From Desarmillaria ectypa (lineage: Eukaryota > Basidiomycota > Agaricomycetes > Agaricales > Physalacriaceae): a stretch of 64,000 nucleotides of DNA. Position numbers and translations under genes: made by a program. Location of the stretch: NCBI GenBank assembly GCA_030407005.1, contig JAUDYN010000009.1, forward strand, positions 186,001-250,000. Direction: 5' to 3'. Below are positions 63,678 through 64,000 of the stretch, in pieces (within the stretch, counting starts at the first letter, position 1; each line of letters starts with the position of its first letter). Under the pieces are notes generated by a model. It did not search any database and had not been told where the DNA came from. It worked only from the letters and a program-made list of their open reading frames with translations.

Positions 63678-64000
63678 CTGAATACAATCCCAGATATGCC
63701 ATGGATGCATATCTCAGTCGATATGGTCACTGGACTCCCCGAGTCGGATGGATTTGACGCTCTATTGGTCATAGTAGATCGTTTTTCCAAGAACATTCTC
63801 CTTATTCCATGCAATGAGGAGTTATCTGCTGAAGGATGGGTGTTAATACTTCGCAACCATGTATATGCGAAGCATGGAATGCCACAAGTGGTCATCTCAG
63901 ATCGAGGACCCCAGTTTGTCTCAACATTCATGAAAGAACTATATCGAATGTTGAACATCACACAGAACACCTCCACAGCATATCATCCACAGAGAGACAG
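63678..64000 (+). pseudogene. Retroelement 1 integrase core, continues beyond the window
   Basis: The plus-strand frame reads IPDMPWMHISVDMVTGLP (first catalytic Asp), FDALLVIVDRFSKNILLIP, HGMPQVVISDRGPQF (second Asp) and TAYHPQ, the classic Ty3 integrase core. The Glu lies past the window edge. It is the direct continuation of the HHCC finger that ends at 51,231 on the minus strand, now separated and oppositely oriented. No stop is seen in this piece, but the element is dead elsewhere. Confidence 0.85.

Overview
The window looks like nuclear DNA of a filamentous basidiomycete, probably an Agaricomycete. Genes are dense and carry many short introns of about 45-65 bp, several micro-exons and two GC-AG introns. 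The gene set includes a BCS1-type AAA ATPase with a long acidic insert, a CAP59/CMT1-family mannosyltransferase, a DUF6533-type membrane protein and Ty3-like retrotransposons. I assembled gene models by hand from donor/acceptor sites and reading-frame continuity. Exon sums close to whole codons wherever I give a full exon list.

Positions 1-24,000 hold an intron-containing tRNA-Arg(CCT), a membrane protein with a Ser-rich tail (minus), a 53-codon small ORF, BCS1 (minus), a FIST-domain protein (minus), ornithine aminotransferase (plus), an unrecognised gene followed by tRNA-Ala(AGC), a GT69 mannosyltransferase (minus) and a secreted glycosidase-like protein (minus). A 783-bp terminal-inverted-repeat element lies upstream of the last gene.

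Positions 24,000-43,400 hold QCR2 (complex III core protein 2), two divergent paralogues that each fuse an N-terminal PX domain to a GH18 chitinase domain, a PIF1 helicase between them, a DAL5-like MFS transporter tail-to-tail with an SGNH/CE2-like esterase, and a DUF6533-type membrane protein.

Positions 43,400-64,000 are repeat territory. A decayed copy of the DUF6533 gene comes first. Then come two broken copies of one Ty3-like element (element 1), a solo LTR, and an almost intact 10,967-bp Ty3-like element on the minus strand (element 2, 52,711-63,677). Element 2 sits inside the integrase of element 1. A segment of element 1 lies inverted between two oppositely oriented LTRs, as expected from LTR-LTR recombination.

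The observations most worth following are the duplicated PX-GH18 architecture, about 42 copies of the palindrome ACTAGT spread through element 2, TGATG stop/start overlaps joining its ORFs, and premature stops in element 1 that mostly look like CGA-to-TGA changes.
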